Origin: OLB7 sp966250335
Lineage (GTDB): Bacteria; Bacteroidota; Ignavibacteria; OLB7
Assembly (NCBI GenBank): GCA_966250335.1
Contig: CBINGZ010000017.1
Span: 33,563-97,562, forward strand
DNA length: 64,000 bases
Direction of reading: 5' to 3'
Shown: positions 18,044-28,156 of the stretch, in pieces
Position numbering within the stretch: position 1 is the stretch's first letter
Layout of the letters: each line of letters begins with the position of its first letter
Translations under genes and position numbers: made by a program
Notes under the pieces: generated by a model
Told to the model about the DNA's origin: nothing
Database searches by the model: none
The model's input: only the letters and a program-made list of their open reading frames with translations

Positions 18044-19528
18044 TCAGCGCGGATAATTGCCTGTGCCCTGCGACCCCTGCGACTTGTGCATCGTCGCATA
18101 CTCCGCCTTCCAGTTCTCGAACCTCCGCTCCCCCGGCGCCGTCGAGTGGACGAGCTGGAAGGTGGAGGTCTCGGTCCTGTCGACGAAGACGAAATCGTAG
18201 CCGAGCTGGCTGTAATGCCAGATCTGGTACGGCTTCTCGTTGTACTCGTTCTGGCGCCGTTCTATCGCATTCGGCTCCCCGTACTTCAGGAGCACGCGCC
18301 CGCGGTCGCTGTCCCAGCCGTTCGGCGACATCGGCGAGTTGTAGAGGTTGCGCGCCTTCTCCACCAGCTTCATGTAGTCGTCGCGGTTCTCGTTCTCCAC
18401 GGTCCCGATCGTCTCGTCCCGCTTCAGCCAGAACTGCGTCAGGAACCTCCCCTTCGCCTCGGCCCCATCCAGCCCGCGCCAGACCGCAAGCTCCTCGTCC
18501 CGTATGATCGGCCTGATCTTGGTGAACTCCAGATCGAGCTCCGCGACCTTCATCCCGGCGTAGACCGGGTCGACGACATCGACATGCATCAGGGGTGAGA
18601 GCCCGCCGCTCTCGGCGCGGGCGAGCAGCATATCGCGTTCGGGATTTCGCAGCGCGAAGTATTTCATCACCTGCATCGAGTCTGTGGCCGAGCGCATGTA
18701 GCCGCCGTAGACGGTGACTCCAAGGTAGTAGTCGCCGCTGGGGAGATCCTCCACGGTGGTGGAGAAGAGCTCCATCACCGCCCCCCCGGAGGGGCGGGCA
18801 CGCGTCACCTCGCTCCGGTGAAGAAGCCGCCCGGCCGTGTCGGTGATCATGTACTGGATGTTGTACTCGGAGGTGGGGGCAAGGTTCGCGTTGTAGATCT
18901 CGAAATAGGCGTTCACCACAAGCATCGGAGCGGCCACGATCTCGGCCACGTTCGGCAGGACCGCGTACCCGTTCTTGTAGAATATATCGGATTCATCCTC
19001 GCTCGGCTCCGCGCCGGCGATCAGCTCCACGTCGCTCACCTGGAGCTTCCGTTCGGAGTAGTCGCGCACGATCATCGTGAAGGTCGCCGAATCGGAGGCC
19101 CCCCCTTCGGCCATGTCGCGGAAGACGATCTTCGCCCTGTAGGGACCGGGATGGAGCGCCAGCGTCTTCAACCCCATCAGCATCCTCCCCCCCTTCGCGT
19201 CGACGGCGCGACGGTTGCCGGTGATCCATTCGGTGGAAAGGACCTCGATCCCCAGCGCTCCGACCACGCTCAGCCGCAGATGGAGCTTTCCCACTCCCTC
19301 CTTCGGCTCCCCCGGCTTCGCCGCTTCCTTCACGTACCGGAGCCCCTCCTCCGAGAACTGGTACTGGAATTCGACCAGGGAGAGGGAATCGTTGAAGGCG
19401 AACGTGTGGTAGGTATAGCTGAACTCCATCGCTCCCGGCTCATCCTCGGCATGGAGCAGGGGCGGAGCGGCCGCCGTCAGGAGGAGGTAGAGAAGAACGG
19501 AGGGGAAAGAACGTATGAACTGCTTCAT
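18044..19528 (-). CDS. GWxTD domain-containing secreted protein
   Basis: The 494-residue protein has a signal peptide (VLLYLLLTAAAPPLLHA), a long beta-rich middle region, and a C-terminal GWxTD domain starting GWDSDRGRVLLKYGEP (residues 404-419) followed by YQIWHYSQLGYDFVFVD. GWxTD proteins are typical of Bacteroidota, Acidobacteriota and relatives and have no firmly known function. It is the first gene of the cluster with the LpxL-like and heptosyltransferase genes (4-nt spacing to the next gene), suggesting an envelope-related role. Confidence 0.85.
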   Translation of the reverse strand: MKQFIRSFPSVLLYLLLTAAAPPLLHAEDEPGAMEFSYTYHTFAFNDSLSLVEFQYQFSEEGLRYVKEAAKPGEPKEGVGKLHLRLSVVGALGIEVLSTEWITGNRRAVDAKGGRMLMGLKTLALHPGPYRAKIVFRDMAEGGASDSATFTMIVRDYSERKLQVSDVELIAGAEPSEDESDIFYKNGYAVLPNVAEIVAAPMLVVNAYFEIYNANLAPTSEYNIQYMITDTAGRLLHRSEVTRARPSGGAVMELFSTTVEDLPSGDYYLGVTVYGGYMRSATDSMQVMKYFALRNPERDMLLARAESGGLSPLMHVDVVDPVYAGMKVAELDLEFTKIRPIIRDEELAVWRGLDGAEAKGRFLTQFWLKRDETIGTVENENRDDYMKLVEKARNLYNSPMSPNGWDSDRGRVLLKYGEPNAIERRQNEYNEKPYQIWHYSQLGYDFVFVDRTETSTFQLVHSTAPGERRFENWKAEYATMHKSQGSQGTGNYPR

Positions 19529-19643
19529 GACGTATGAGGATCTGGTTGGGAGGAAACGAAACGGCCGGAAACGGGAGCGGGCCGGTCATCGCCCGGCGCT
19601 TCGATCGCGTCGCAGACAATGGACGAGGCCCGCAGGGGTCGAT

Positions 19644-19673
19644 TGTACCTGCCGGACGAATCCGGCAGGTACA
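19644..19673 (-). terminator. Strong hairpin terminator of the PorV-like gene
   Basis: TGTACCTGCCGGA (19644-19656) pairs perfectly over 13 bp with TCCGGCAGGTACA (19661-19673) around a CGAA tetraloop, 18 nt past the PorV-like stop. Confidence 0.85.
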
Positions 19674-19691
19674 TTGTCGAAAGGTCGCCGT

Positions 19692-20738
19692 TTACTGGAA
19701 CCGCACGCTCGCGGTGATCTGGTTGATCAGACCGAGGGTCGAGTGCGGCTTGATGCCGTAGTCGAGGCTGCCGTAGAACGATCCGATATCATAGCGGAGA
19801 CCGATGCCGCCGCTGATGTTGTAGGCGTCCGGGGAACCGAGCAGCACACCGACGCGGGCGGCGACCAGGTTGTTCCAGACGTACTCGGCGCCCACCGACA
19901 CATGCTCCGGAGCCTCGGACGAGGTCGAGAACTCGGTCGCCAGCAGAAGCTGGTTCTCCGGGTCCCCTTCCAGAACGTCGGAGGAGAGACCGGCGCGGAA
20001 GATGAGCGGCAGCGACGCCTCGATCGCCTCCAGCTCCACGTCGGGCGCCTGGTTGCCGGTCACCGGGTCCACGTTGCCGCGGATGGTGATCTGCGAACCG
20101 GTGTACTTCACCGGGGCCGAGAGGTTGTTCACGGCGAAGCCGATGCGCAGGCCGAGCAGCCCCGGCTTGTAGAGCGTGCCGACGTCGAAGGCGACGCCGC
20201 TGGCGGAGACGTTGGCGATCCCCAGGTTCACGAACTTGCCGGTGACGCCGAACGAGAACTGATCGGTGAGCTGTCCGGCAAAGGTGAGTCCGAAGGCGAG
20301 ATCGGTGGCCGAGTAGCGGCCGCCGGTTCCATCCTGGTCGAACATCGTCGTCTCCTCGATGTCGCCGGAGGTGAAGGTGACGGCGCTGACGCCGACCTTG
20401 TAGGCATCACCCACCGGGAAGGCGGCGCCGGCGAAGTTGTGCGACATACCGGCGAAGAGCGCGCCGTAGCTGTAGGCTCCGCTGGTCCCCTGGGCCTGCG
20501 TGATGCCGGCCGGGTTCCAGTAGAGGGCCGTGGGATCGTCGGCGACGCCGGCGAACCCGCTGCCGAGCGCGACCGCGCGCGCGCCGACCGGCATCGTCAG
20601 GAACGATCCCGTCCCCGCGCCGACCTTCGAGAACTCACGCTCGGTCGTGGTAGGAGGCGTATCCTGGGCCACGGCTCCGGCGGTAAGAGCACCGAACCCG
20701 AGAGCCATGAGCAGCCCGTGTCTGTATAGTCTGTACAT
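19692..20738 (-). CDS. PorV/PorQ family outer-membrane barrel protein
   Basis: From ATG 20738 the protein has 348 residues: a signal peptide ending in AGAVAQ, then VGARAVALGSGFAGVADDPTALYWNPAGI, the signature opening of PorV/UPF0164 barrels, and beta-barrel repeats ending in ITASVRFQ. PorV is a T9SS outer-membrane protein that shuttles cargo from the translocon to the attachment complex; other family members have unknown roles. I chose this ATG because GGAG precedes it and the signal peptide starts there; the upstream ATG at 20768 adds ten odd residues. The neighbour upstream encodes a large secreted protein with a T9SS-like tail, consistent with a secretion role. Confidence 0.85.
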   Translation of the reverse strand: MYRLYRHGLLMALGFGALTAGAVAQDTPPTTTEREFSKVGAGTGSFLTMPVGARAVALGSGFAGVADDPTALYWNPAGITQAQGTSGAYSYGALFAGMSHNFAGAAFPVGDAYKVGVSAVTFTSGDIEETTMFDQDGTGGRYSATDLAFGLTFAGQLTDQFSFGVTGKFVNLGIANVSASGVAFDVGTLYKPGLLGLRIGFAVNNLSAPVKYTGSQITIRGNVDPVTGNQAPDVELEAIEASLPLIFRAGLSSDVLEGDPENQLLLATEFSTSSEAPEHVSVGAEYVWNNLVAARVGVLLGSPDAYNISGGIGLRYDIGSFYGSLDYGIKPHSTLGLINQITASVRFQ

Positions 20739-20803
20739 GAAGGTATCTCCAGTATAAAATATTCGCATTCCGATAAGATCAGGACGGCTGCGATGACCTT
20801 TCC

Positions 20804-20828
20804 GGCTCCCCGCCGAACGCGGGGAGCC
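20804..20828 (-). terminator. Hairpin terminator of the large secreted protein gene
   Basis: GGCTCCCCGC 20804-20813 pairs perfectly with GCGGGGAGCC 20819-20828 (loop CGAAC), 20 nt past the stop; outer GACC/GGTC pairs can extend it. Confidence 0.8.
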
Positions 20829-20848
20829 GTGAGGTCGCTGGTATCGGG

Positions 20849-23800
20849 CTACTGTCCCACGATGCGGAACCCACCCACGACGATCGAGAACTTCTTGATC
20901 GTCTCGGAGCCGTTCGGCGTCGTGATACGGGCGATCAGAAGCTGGCTCTGCGCCTGGCGGTTCGCCTTCGAGGCAAGATCCCAGGCGTCGACGGCGACAC
21001 GTCCGTCGGCGTCGGGCGCCTTATGCTCGAGCGTCTGGAGAAGCTCTCCGGCGGCCGTGTAGATCTCGATCGTGCACTCGGCCGGCAGGCGCGTGAAGTA
21101 GATCCGGCGATCGTTGTTCGTGCGCTGGCCGATATGCGAGATCAGATACGGGTTCGGAACCACCTTGATCTGATCGAGCAGATCGTCGGTGTACTCGGAG
21201 AGAGCCGGCGTGATCTCCGGCACCGCCACGCGCACCGTCGCTCCAGGCTCCGGCAGGCCGAGGGCGCCGCCGGTGAAGTCCACGGTGAACTTGTCGTTGG
21301 CCTCGAACTCACGATCCGGCTTGCTGTCGGGGACCCACTCGGGGCGGGTGATCGACTCGGGATTGCCCATGCCGGCGAAGTCGATCGAGATCTCGGCGCC
21401 GTTGACCATCAGCAGGTGCGTGAAGGAGACCTTGTGCGACACTCCGTCGGCATCGACCACATCGTACTTGCCCGTGTAGTAGCGGCCGGGGGTTCCGATA
21501 TATCCGGTTCCGTTGTTGATCGTGTAGCGCGTTCTGGTGAGCGCCCTCTCGCGGAGCGAGATCTCGAGCGTGTCGGCATCCTGCCATCCGAAGGCGTAGA
21601 GGCCGTACTCGCCCAGGCGGATGAGACGGGCCAGACGGACCGTCGGATCGCTCGTGGTGTCGGCGTTCAGCTTCGCGCTCTGATCGGCCGGGAACTCGTA
21701 GTCGTACTGGATCGGCTCCTGCGTGATCTGGCCGTCGGTGCCGATCACGTCACGGGTGTAGCTGGCGACGTTCTTGACACGAACGTTCAGGTACTGCACG
21801 TTCGGAACCGTTATCGTCTTGCCGCTCTTCGTATACGTGATCGTCTCGGTGCCGCCCGGCAGGAATTCCACCTCGATCTTCGGCTGGCCTATGCTCGGTA
21901 TCGAGTAGTAGAGACCTCCCGCCGTTCTGATCGTCTGCCCAAGGTACTGCACCTTCCCCACCACGTTCACGTTGGCGTCGCCGTTGGTGATCGTGGCCGG
22001 AGCGGTCTCGCTTGCCGGGTCGCCGAAGCGGCCGAAGCGGAGCGAATCGCCGAACTGCTGGAACGAGTAGTCGTAGGTCAGACCGAACGTTCCGCCGAAG
22101 ATGCCGACGGTGCCGTAGATCGGCTGCTCGGAGCGCGGCAGGAACGTGCCGTTGAACGGAACACGGACCTGGCTGCGATCGATGTAGACCTTCGCCGCCG
22201 AATCATAGTAGCTCACGAAGCCGGTGTCCAGGTTTCTCGGAACGCTGTCCGCACGATCGCTCAGGTCGAAGTCGTGGGCCAGGTAGAAGCGCTGCAGCTC
22301 GCCGCCGCGCTTCAGGCTCCGCACGATCACCTCGGTGGTGTACCAGAGGTTCTGCACACCCAGGCGGCGCAGATCGGTCGGGAAGAACTGGAACTCGAGC
22401 GTGTCGCCGCCGAAGAGCTGGCCGAGACGCATTTCATCGAACACGTTGAAGCGGACGTTGCGGATACCGCCGAGACCGTCGGAGGAGATCACCTCCGGCG
22501 TGGCGCGACGTCCGGCGGGCGGGGCCTCCGGCGTGGCACGGACCTCGTTGATACCGGCCAGACCGGTGTTCGTCTTCGACGGCGTCCCTTCACCCGGGCT
22601 TCCCTCATCGTATGCGAGCACACGATAGTAGTAGTCGACGTTGTTGATCAGCTTCTCGTTCGTCGTCAGGTTGGAGGGATTCTCCGTCACCTGGCCGTCG
22701 AAATTGTCGTCGCCCACGTCGATGAACGTACGGCCGTTCGTGACGCTGTCCATGATCTCGGAGATCGCATCGCGCACCACGTCGCGGATCGCCTTGTTCT
22801 GGTAGCGACCGTTGTACTTCGGATCGGCGTACGTTCCGGAGTTGAAGAGGGTCGAATCGTCCGAGCGATCGTTGAACGGATCGAACTTGAAGTAATAGGT
22901 GTAGATCGAATCGATGATGCGGTTCGTCGGACGCAGCGAGTCGGAGAGCCCCGGACGACGGATCGTATCGACGGCCCTGACCTGCGTCAGCTGGACGCCG
23001 ATACGGCGGCCCTGCGCGTCGACCAGATTACCCTGGGTGGTATCGACGTCGGCGAGCATCGGCAGACGCCACCAGGCGCCCAGGATGCGCATGTCGTTGT
23101 TGCGCCATGCCGCGTTCCGCAGCGCGCTGTCCGGCATCGCCGGAAGCGGCACACCGCCGATCGTCTTCCATCCGATATTCCATCCCTGGATCGAGTCGGT
23201 CTGGGTGAACCCGTTGACCGCGCGACGCGTCCGCTGGATGGTGTAGCCCGAGAAGTCGAGGCCGCGCTCCAGAAGGTCGATCGAGCGCTCGGAGAGGGTA
23301 TCCCAGTGGAGCTCGATGCCGGCGTTCAGCGGCTTCCAGGTGACGTTGGCCGGATCGGGCGGGGTCGGAGCCTTGAAGTTGTTGTCGTAGACCGACTGGG
23401 CGAAGGTGTCCAGGTCGATCAGGCGCTTCATGTTCTCCCACTGGCCTGTCGTCGGCACCTCGGCCACGCCGGGGTTGTTCGGGTCGTATCCGTTGGCAAG
23501 GATGAGACCGACCACGACACGCGCCGTGTCGTGCGGGAGCATGTTGAACGTTCCGGTGGACATCAGGAAGCGCTTGTCGCCGCCGCCGTTGTCGCCGTCG
23601 CGGGTGATCGTCTCCATGAAGTTGTAGCGCTCTTCCGGGGTCGTCGGATCGATCTGAATGATCCAGTTGCGGAAGGTGCGCAGGCCGAGCTGCTCGCTCT
23701 GCGAGTAGAACTTCTTGTCCTTGCGGATAAAGCCGTTGTCGTCGATCGCAGGGCTCTCAAGGAAGTCGAACCCGATATATCCGAACGTGCGGGTCTCATC

Positions 23801-24790
23801 CTCCGACCACTGCACGCCCATGTTCAGCGTGTCGTTCTCCTTGCGCTCGATGGCGATCTTGGTGTGGTCGTTGGCCGGTTCGCCGATATCCATATCCATG
23901 GCCGGGGCCATCACGCAGTCGTAGAGCGTGTCGCTGGACATGTTGATGATGCTGTACTTCAGGAAGACGAAATCCTTGTAGAGACCGAAGCCCCACGAGT
24001 AGATCGTCTGCTCCACCTGGATGCCGAGGGGATATCCCTGCTTCTGGGCAAGGCCCTTACCGATTTCGTACTGGCCGAGATCGGTATCCTTGAAGGTCGA
24101 GAAGATATCTTCCTGCGAGATGATTGCCGGACCCTTGCTGTAGGTTTCGCGATTCCGCAGGGTCAGGTCGTCGATATAGAAGCCGAAGTAGCGGTCCACC
24201 TTGAGCGAGTCGCCGGGATTGGTATCCCAGATCGGCCAGTTGGCGCCGCTGTTGATCTTGTCGCGGTTGTCGATCGGCTGGCCGGTGAAGCTGTTGTACT
24301 CGGTCGAGTGGTAGACGCGATACTTGTTGATCGCCTCCACACCCTCGTCCACCGACGACTTGTCGATCGGATAGGTCACGCGCCCCGGCACCATCCACGA
24401 TGCGCCGGAGTTCGGGTTGTAGCTGATGACGGCCATCTTGCGAAGGGTGTCGCTGACACGCTTCTTGGCGCCGAACCAGACGCCGCCGCCGAAGATGTAG
24501 GCCTTGCCCGAGCCGCGGGGCCAGAGGCCGCCTGCCTGGCTACGGACGACGTTGAGGCCGAAGATGCCGTAGTTGGAGGAGACGAACTCGATATTCGAGA
24601 CGTTGTTCCTCACGATCTCGAACACGGTGTTCGGGACGCGCTGCACCACCGGACCCTGCTTCCCCTTCTCCTCGGTCTGCCCTTTCGCCTGACCGTTCTT
24701 CGTCTTGCCGAAGGCCTCGCCCGGCGACAGCAGCAGCACCAGGGCCGCCAGCGCCGTCAGTAGGCCGATGCCAAAAGTTCGCAGATTCAT
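20849..24790 (-). CDS. Very large secreted protein with T9SS-like C-terminal tail
   Basis: From ATG 24790 (GGAAG 4 nt before it) the protein has 1313 residues: a signal peptide (LLTALAALVLLLSPGEAFG), a long extracellular body with many Asp/Asn-rich loops and fibronectin-like segments, and a C-terminal domain starting IKVVPNPYLISHIG with RIYFTRLPAECTIEIYTAAG, the layout of T9SS sorting or FlgD-like tails in this phylum. No enzyme motif is visible. It is encoded directly upstream of the PorV-like gene on the same strand and downstream of two large TonB receptors, so a surface protein exported by T9SS is likely. The start of a longer frame at 24889 is rejected for lack of a signal peptide at its N-terminus. 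Confidence 0.75.
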   Translation of the reverse strand: MNLRTFGIGLLTALAALVLLLSPGEAFGKTKNGQAKGQTEEKGKQGPVVQRVPNTVFEIVRNNVSNIEFVSSNYGIFGLNVVRSQAGGLWPRGSGKAYIFGGGVWFGAKKRVSDTLRKMAVISYNPNSGASWMVPGRVTYPIDKSSVDEGVEAINKYRVYHSTEYNSFTGQPIDNRDKINSGANWPIWDTNPGDSLKVDRYFGFYIDDLTLRNRETYSKGPAIISQEDIFSTFKDTDLGQYEIGKGLAQKQGYPLGIQVEQTIYSWGFGLYKDFVFLKYSIINMSSDTLYDCVMAPAMDMDIGEPANDHTKIAIERKENDTLNMGVQWSEDETRTFGYIGFDFLESPAIDDNGFIRKDKKFYSQSEQLGLRTFRNWIIQIDPTTPEERYNFMETITRDGDNGGGDKRFLMSTGTFNMLPHDTARVVVGLILANGYDPNNPGVAEVPTTGQWENMKRLIDLDTFAQSVYDNNFKAPTPPDPANVTWKPLNAGIELHWDTLSERSIDLLERGLDFSGYTIQRTRRAVNGFTQTDSIQGWNIGWKTIGGVPLPAMPDSALRNAAWRNNDMRILGAWWRLPMLADVDTTQGNLVDAQGRRIGVQLTQVRAVDTIRRPGLSDSLRPTNRIIDSIYTYYFKFDPFNDRSDDSTLFNSGTYADPKYNGRYQNKAIRDVVRDAISEIMDSVTNGRTFIDVGDDNFDGQVTENPSNLTTNEKLINNVDYYYRVLAYDEGSPGEGTPSKTNTGLAGINEVRATPEAPPAGRRATPEVISSDGLGGIRNVRFNVFDEMRLGQLFGGDTLEFQFFPTDLRRLGVQNLWYTTEVIVRSLKRGGELQRFYLAHDFDLSDRADSVPRNLDTGFVSYYDSAAKVYIDRSQVRVPFNGTFLPRSEQPIYGTVGIFGGTFGLTYDYSFQQFGDSLRFGRFGDPASETAPATITNGDANVNVVGKVQYLGQTIRTAGGLYYSIPSIGQPKIEVEFLPGGTETITYTKSGKTITVPNVQYLNVRVKNVASYTRDVIGTDGQITQEPIQYDYEFPADQSAKLNADTTSDPTVRLARLIRLGEYGLYAFGWQDADTLEISLRERALTRTRYTINNGTGYIGTPGRYYTGKYDVVDADGVSHKVSFTHLLMVNGAEISIDFAGMGNPESITRPEWVPDSKPDREFEANDKFTVDFTGGALGLPEPGATVRVAVPEITPALSEYTDDLLDQIKVVPNPYLISHIGQRTNNDRRIYFTRLPAECTIEIYTAAGELLQTLEHKAPDADGRVAVDAWDLASKANRQAQSQLLIARITTPNGSETIKKFSIVVGGFRIVGQ

Positions 24791-24832
24791 GGTCACTTCC
24801 TTATATGATATAAATATTTCGCTATGCGATGT

Positions 24833-24897
24833 GCTCCGGTTTCCGCCTCCCCCGCTCCGGAACCGCCGTGATCGGAGGCTCCGGAGCATCTGAGAGA
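24833..24897 (-). terminator. Inverted repeat downstream of the first large TonB receptor
   Basis: GCTCCGG (24833-24839, repeated at 24854-24860) can pair with CCGGAGC 24891-24897, 26 nt past the receptor stop. It lies upstream of the large secreted protein gene and is a likely terminator or attenuator between the two. Confidence 0.5.
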
Positions 24898-24922
24898 CCT
24901 TGTCCGCAACGGCGTACAGGGC

Positions 24923-27900
24923 TTAGAACTGGACCTTGAACCCGAGCGCGATGGTGCGCGGGGTCTGATAGTTGCCGCGGTTCCCCTGGATCGTGGCGAC
25001 GATCCGCTGGTAGCCCTCGTACTTCTCGGCCTGGGTGACCACGCCGTCCAGGTTCAGATCGGAGTACGGCGAGTAGAGACGGTGGCCGTAACGGTCGTAC
25101 TGCTGGTTGTCGAACGTCTCGGGACGGGCCGGATCGATCGTCCGGTAGTAGTTCGTCGCCGTGAAGTCGCCGCGGCCGCGGTTCAGGCTTGTGCCGTTCT
25201 GATCGGGGCTGCCGGTGGTGGCGTAGTAGCCGACCGCGCCCGTGTTGTTGAACACGTTGGTGACGTCGGCGAAGACGCTGAACTGAAGTTCACCCATCGA
25301 CTCGCCGAAGAGGTCGCGCAGGTAGAAGCCGCGCTCCAGGTGGAGTTCCGTGTTGAACGAGGAAGGACCACGCTCCGAGTTGAACTCGCCGATCTGCTCG
25401 CCGCGCGTGTTCGTGCGGGTGTACGGGAGTCCCGTGCCGAAGACCGCCGTCAGGTTCGCCGTGAAGTTCTCCAGCAGCTTGATGCCGCCGATCGACGGTC
25501 CCTGACCGTCACCGTAGCGAAGCTGGAGCGAGGCGTTCGCCTTGTGGGTCTGGTCGTAGCCGAGCGGGAACTCGAAGAGGGGAACCGTGCGCTGCTCGCC
25601 GGTGTACGGATCGGGCTGGCCGATCAGCACGCCGTAGTTCGCGGCCGGGCTCGATGCCGTGCCGACCGCCTTCTGCAGCGTGTAGTTGACCTCGGCGAAG
25701 AGGTTGTCGGTGACCGCGCCGCGAACCTGAACCTCAAGACCGCGGACGTTGCCGTATTCCTGCACCGTATAGATGATATACGGGCTCGGAATCGCCGGCA
25801 CGTAGGTCACGCCGGACTGGTTGAAAATATCGCGATAGAACGCATTGATATCGAGGTAGTAGTCCTCGGCGATCTGGGCCTCGTAGCCCATCTCGTACGA
25901 GAAGACCTTCTGCGGATCGATATCGGGGTTGCCGAAGAGCTGGTTGCCGCGCTGCGCGTCGCCGTAGGCGTTGTCGTAGAGCAGGTTGAAGTCGGGCATC
26001 TTGAACATCATCGCGAAGTTCACGCGGAACTGCGACTGCTCGGTGATCGGGTAGCTCACGCCGATACGCGGGCTCACCTGGAACTTCATGCTGGCGTCGC
26101 CGACCGAGTCGAGCGACTGGAGGACCTCACGCGTGTTGCGGCGGCGGGTCGGAGCCGACTGCGTGTTCGGGTTCGTGAAGTCGAACCGCACGCCCGGCGA
26201 AAAGACGATCGACTTGTAGTCGAACTGCGTGCTCACGTAGAGCGCGCCGCGCCACGGCTGGTACGGGTTGCTCAGGAAATTGGCCAGGCGGCCGGTCGTG
26301 TCCTTCGACTTGAAGTAGGGCGCGTCGTAGCCGTAGACGTCGAAGAACGGGTTCGTCTCCCACGGATTGGAGTTGCTGTGGCGACGAAGCGTGAACGTCT
26401 CGAAGTCGATACCGGTCTTGATGCGGGTGTTCACATCCCCCAGGTCGATGCGGGTCTCATAGGCGGCGTTCACGGCAATCGTGCTCGACTCGCGGAGCTC
26501 CACACCGTCGCCGTTGCCGTGGACCGGGAAGTTGAGATCGGTCAGACCGTACGGGTTCTTGCTGGCGCCCGGCGAATCCTGCCCCTCGTAGAGGCCGGTG
26601 ATCGGGTTGCGCGAGAAGGAGGTGTACGGCTCGGAGTTGTACTGGTTCAGCACGATCTCCGTCTGCGGAAGGTCGTAGTTGTCCAGAACGATATTGCCGT
26701 CGGCGTCGACCGGCTCCGGAATATCGTAGACATCGAAGATTCCGTACTCCTTCGACTCGTCCTTCTTTCCGATATGGTACTTGTTCTGCACATAGGAGGC
26801 GGTGACCTCCAGGAAGCTCGTCTCATCCAGCGTGTGGAAGTAACGGGCCATGTAGCGATCGATTTCGGTGTTCTCGTCGGGCGCCTGCATCGCCCCTTCC
26901 TTCAGGGTCCTGATGGTGTCGTAGTTGGCGACGCCGCCGGAGCTGTCGCGGAAGAAGACCGGGTTGTCGAACTTGTAGATATCGCCCCATCCACCGAGTT
27001 CGCGGCTGGTGCGTCCCATTTCACCACCCAGCTCCACGTAGATCTCGTCGGTGACGTTGACCTTGAACTTCGCGTTCAGGTTCCTGACCATCGCCTCCTG
27101 TCCGGGAAGGTGGCCGAGGTTGCTCGGGGTGAGAGCGAAGCCCCAGAGCTGCTGGGCGATCGGAGCGCGGGCGCGGGCGAACTCGTCGGTCATGTCGTAG
27201 ACCTGGTAGCCTGCGCCGAGGTACTTGATCGGCTCATACTTGCCGGTCAGATAGAACGTCATGCGGTCCCATCCCGGGATCGGTCCGCCGAACGCGAATT
27301 CATAGAGCTGACGGCCGGAGCCTTCGAGCTTGGCGGCCGGGAGCGTCGTGTCGACCGTGGTCCCGACCTTCCTCACCGTGAGGGGGTCGCTCTGGCCGTA
27401 GAGGGCCGGAAGCGGGGCACGGAATTTGAATGTTCCCTCGTAGCGGTCGTTGCGTCCGGAACGCGTCACCGAGTTGACCACGCCCGAAAGGACGTCGCCG
27501 TACTGGGCGTCGAAGCTGGAGGCGATGACCTGAACCTCCTGGATCGCGAGGTTCGAGACCGTCGGATAGAGACGGGCCGAGGTGGTGCCGAAGGCACCCA
27601 TGAAGGGGTCGCCGATGCTGACGCCGTCCACACGGACCGAGGTCTCGGTGGCGCGTCCGCCGCGGATGCTGATGCCGTTCTGTCCCGCCGTGCTGGCGCC
27701 GTTCTCAAGGGCCACGGCGTCGATCATCGAGACGCGCGTCGTGTTCTGAAGATCTTCGGCGTCGATCGTCCGCACGGTGCCGGTCTTCTCCGGCACGATG
27801 ACACGGTTGTCGGTGATGACGAGCTCCTTCCCCTGAACAGCCTTGGTGGAGATCTTCACGTTCATCTCGGTCGTCTGATTGACGGAGATGCGGATCTTCC

Positions 27901-28156
27901 GGGAGGTGGGCTGGTAGCCGACGGCGGTCACGTTGACCTCATAGTCGCCCGCACGGATGCCGGCGATCGTGAACTTTCCGTCGGGAGCCTTGGAGAACCC
28001 ACCCTGGGTGGTGCCGACGATCCGGATCGTCGCGCCGACGACGGGCTTCCCCTCATCATCGGACACCTTGCCGGTAAGCGTGCCCGTGATCTGGGCAAGC
28101 GCCGTTATCGGTGCCAGAACCATGCACGCGGCCAAGCATAGTAGCTTGTGTTTCAT
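24923..28156 (-). CDS. Large TonB-dependent receptor (paralog 1) with EF-hand-like loops
   Basis: From ATG 28156 (preceded by AGGAG) the receptor has 1077 residues: signal peptide (LAACMVLAPITALAQ), carboxypeptidase-regulatory domain (GTLTGKVSDDEGKPVVGAT), plug (ENGASTAGQNGISIRGG, VRVDGVSIGDPFMG), then a long barrel ending ALGFKVQF. Residues 1033-1044 (DLNLDGVVTQAE; 25025-25060) match the canonical EF-hand calcium loop, and an earlier DADGNIVLDNYD segment is similar. It is closely related along its whole length to the receptor at 28905-32150. The partner ligand is unknown; no SusD-like gene is adjacent. The regulatory N-terminal domain and lack of SusD suggest a role outside classic glycan uptake. 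Confidence 0.9.
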   Translation of the reverse strand: MKHKLLCLAACMVLAPITALAQITGTLTGKVSDDEGKPVVGATIRIVGTTQGGFSKAPDGKFTIAGIRAGDYEVNVTAVGYQPTSRKIRISVNQTTEMNVKISTKAVQGKELVITDNRVIVPEKTGTVRTIDAEDLQNTTRVSMIDAVALENGASTAGQNGISIRGGRATETSVRVDGVSIGDPFMGAFGTTSARLYPTVSNLAIQEVQVIASSFDAQYGDVLSGVVNSVTRSGRNDRYEGTFKFRAPLPALYGQSDPLTVRKVGTTVDTTLPAAKLEGSGRQLYEFAFGGPIPGWDRMTFYLTGKYEPIKYLGAGYQVYDMTDEFARARAPIAQQLWGFALTPSNLGHLPGQEAMVRNLNAKFKVNVTDEIYVELGGEMGRTSRELGGWGDIYKFDNPVFFRDSSGGVANYDTIRTLKEGAMQAPDENTEIDRYMARYFHTLDETSFLEVTASYVQNKYHIGKKDESKEYGIFDVYDIPEPVDADGNIVLDNYDLPQTEIVLNQYNSEPYTSFSRNPITGLYEGQDSPGASKNPYGLTDLNFPVHGNGDGVELRESSTIAVNAAYETRIDLGDVNTRIKTGIDFETFTLRRHSNSNPWETNPFFDVYGYDAPYFKSKDTTGRLANFLSNPYQPWRGALYVSTQFDYKSIVFSPGVRFDFTNPNTQSAPTRRRNTREVLQSLDSVGDASMKFQVSPRIGVSYPITEQSQFRVNFAMMFKMPDFNLLYDNAYGDAQRGNQLFGNPDIDPQKVFSYEMGYEAQIAEDYYLDINAFYRDIFNQSGVTYVPAIPSPYIIYTVQEYGNVRGLEVQVRGAVTDNLFAEVNYTLQKAVGTASSPAANYGVLIGQPDPYTGEQRTVPLFEFPLGYDQTHKANASLQLRYGDGQGPSIGGIKLLENFTANLTAVFGTGLPYTRTNTRGEQIGEFNSERGPSSFNTELHLERGFYLRDLFGESMGELQFSVFADVTNVFNNTGAVGYYATTGSPDQNGTSLNRGRGDFTATNYYRTIDPARPETFDNQQYDRYGHRLYSPYSDLNLDGVVTQAEKYEGYQRIVATIQGNRGNYQTPRTIALGFKVQF

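Noticed and set aside
21023..24763. 1246-codon plus-strand open frame opposite the large secreted protein
   Set aside because: Composition is Arg/Asp/Val-rich as expected for an antisense frame; no signal peptide or motif, and the opposite strand has signal peptide, domain tail and a ribosome binding site.
25082..28141. 1019-codon plus-strand open frame opposite TonB receptor paralog 1
   Set aside because: Antisense shadow; the two receptor paralogs both show such frames, which follows from codon bias and not from a shared gene.
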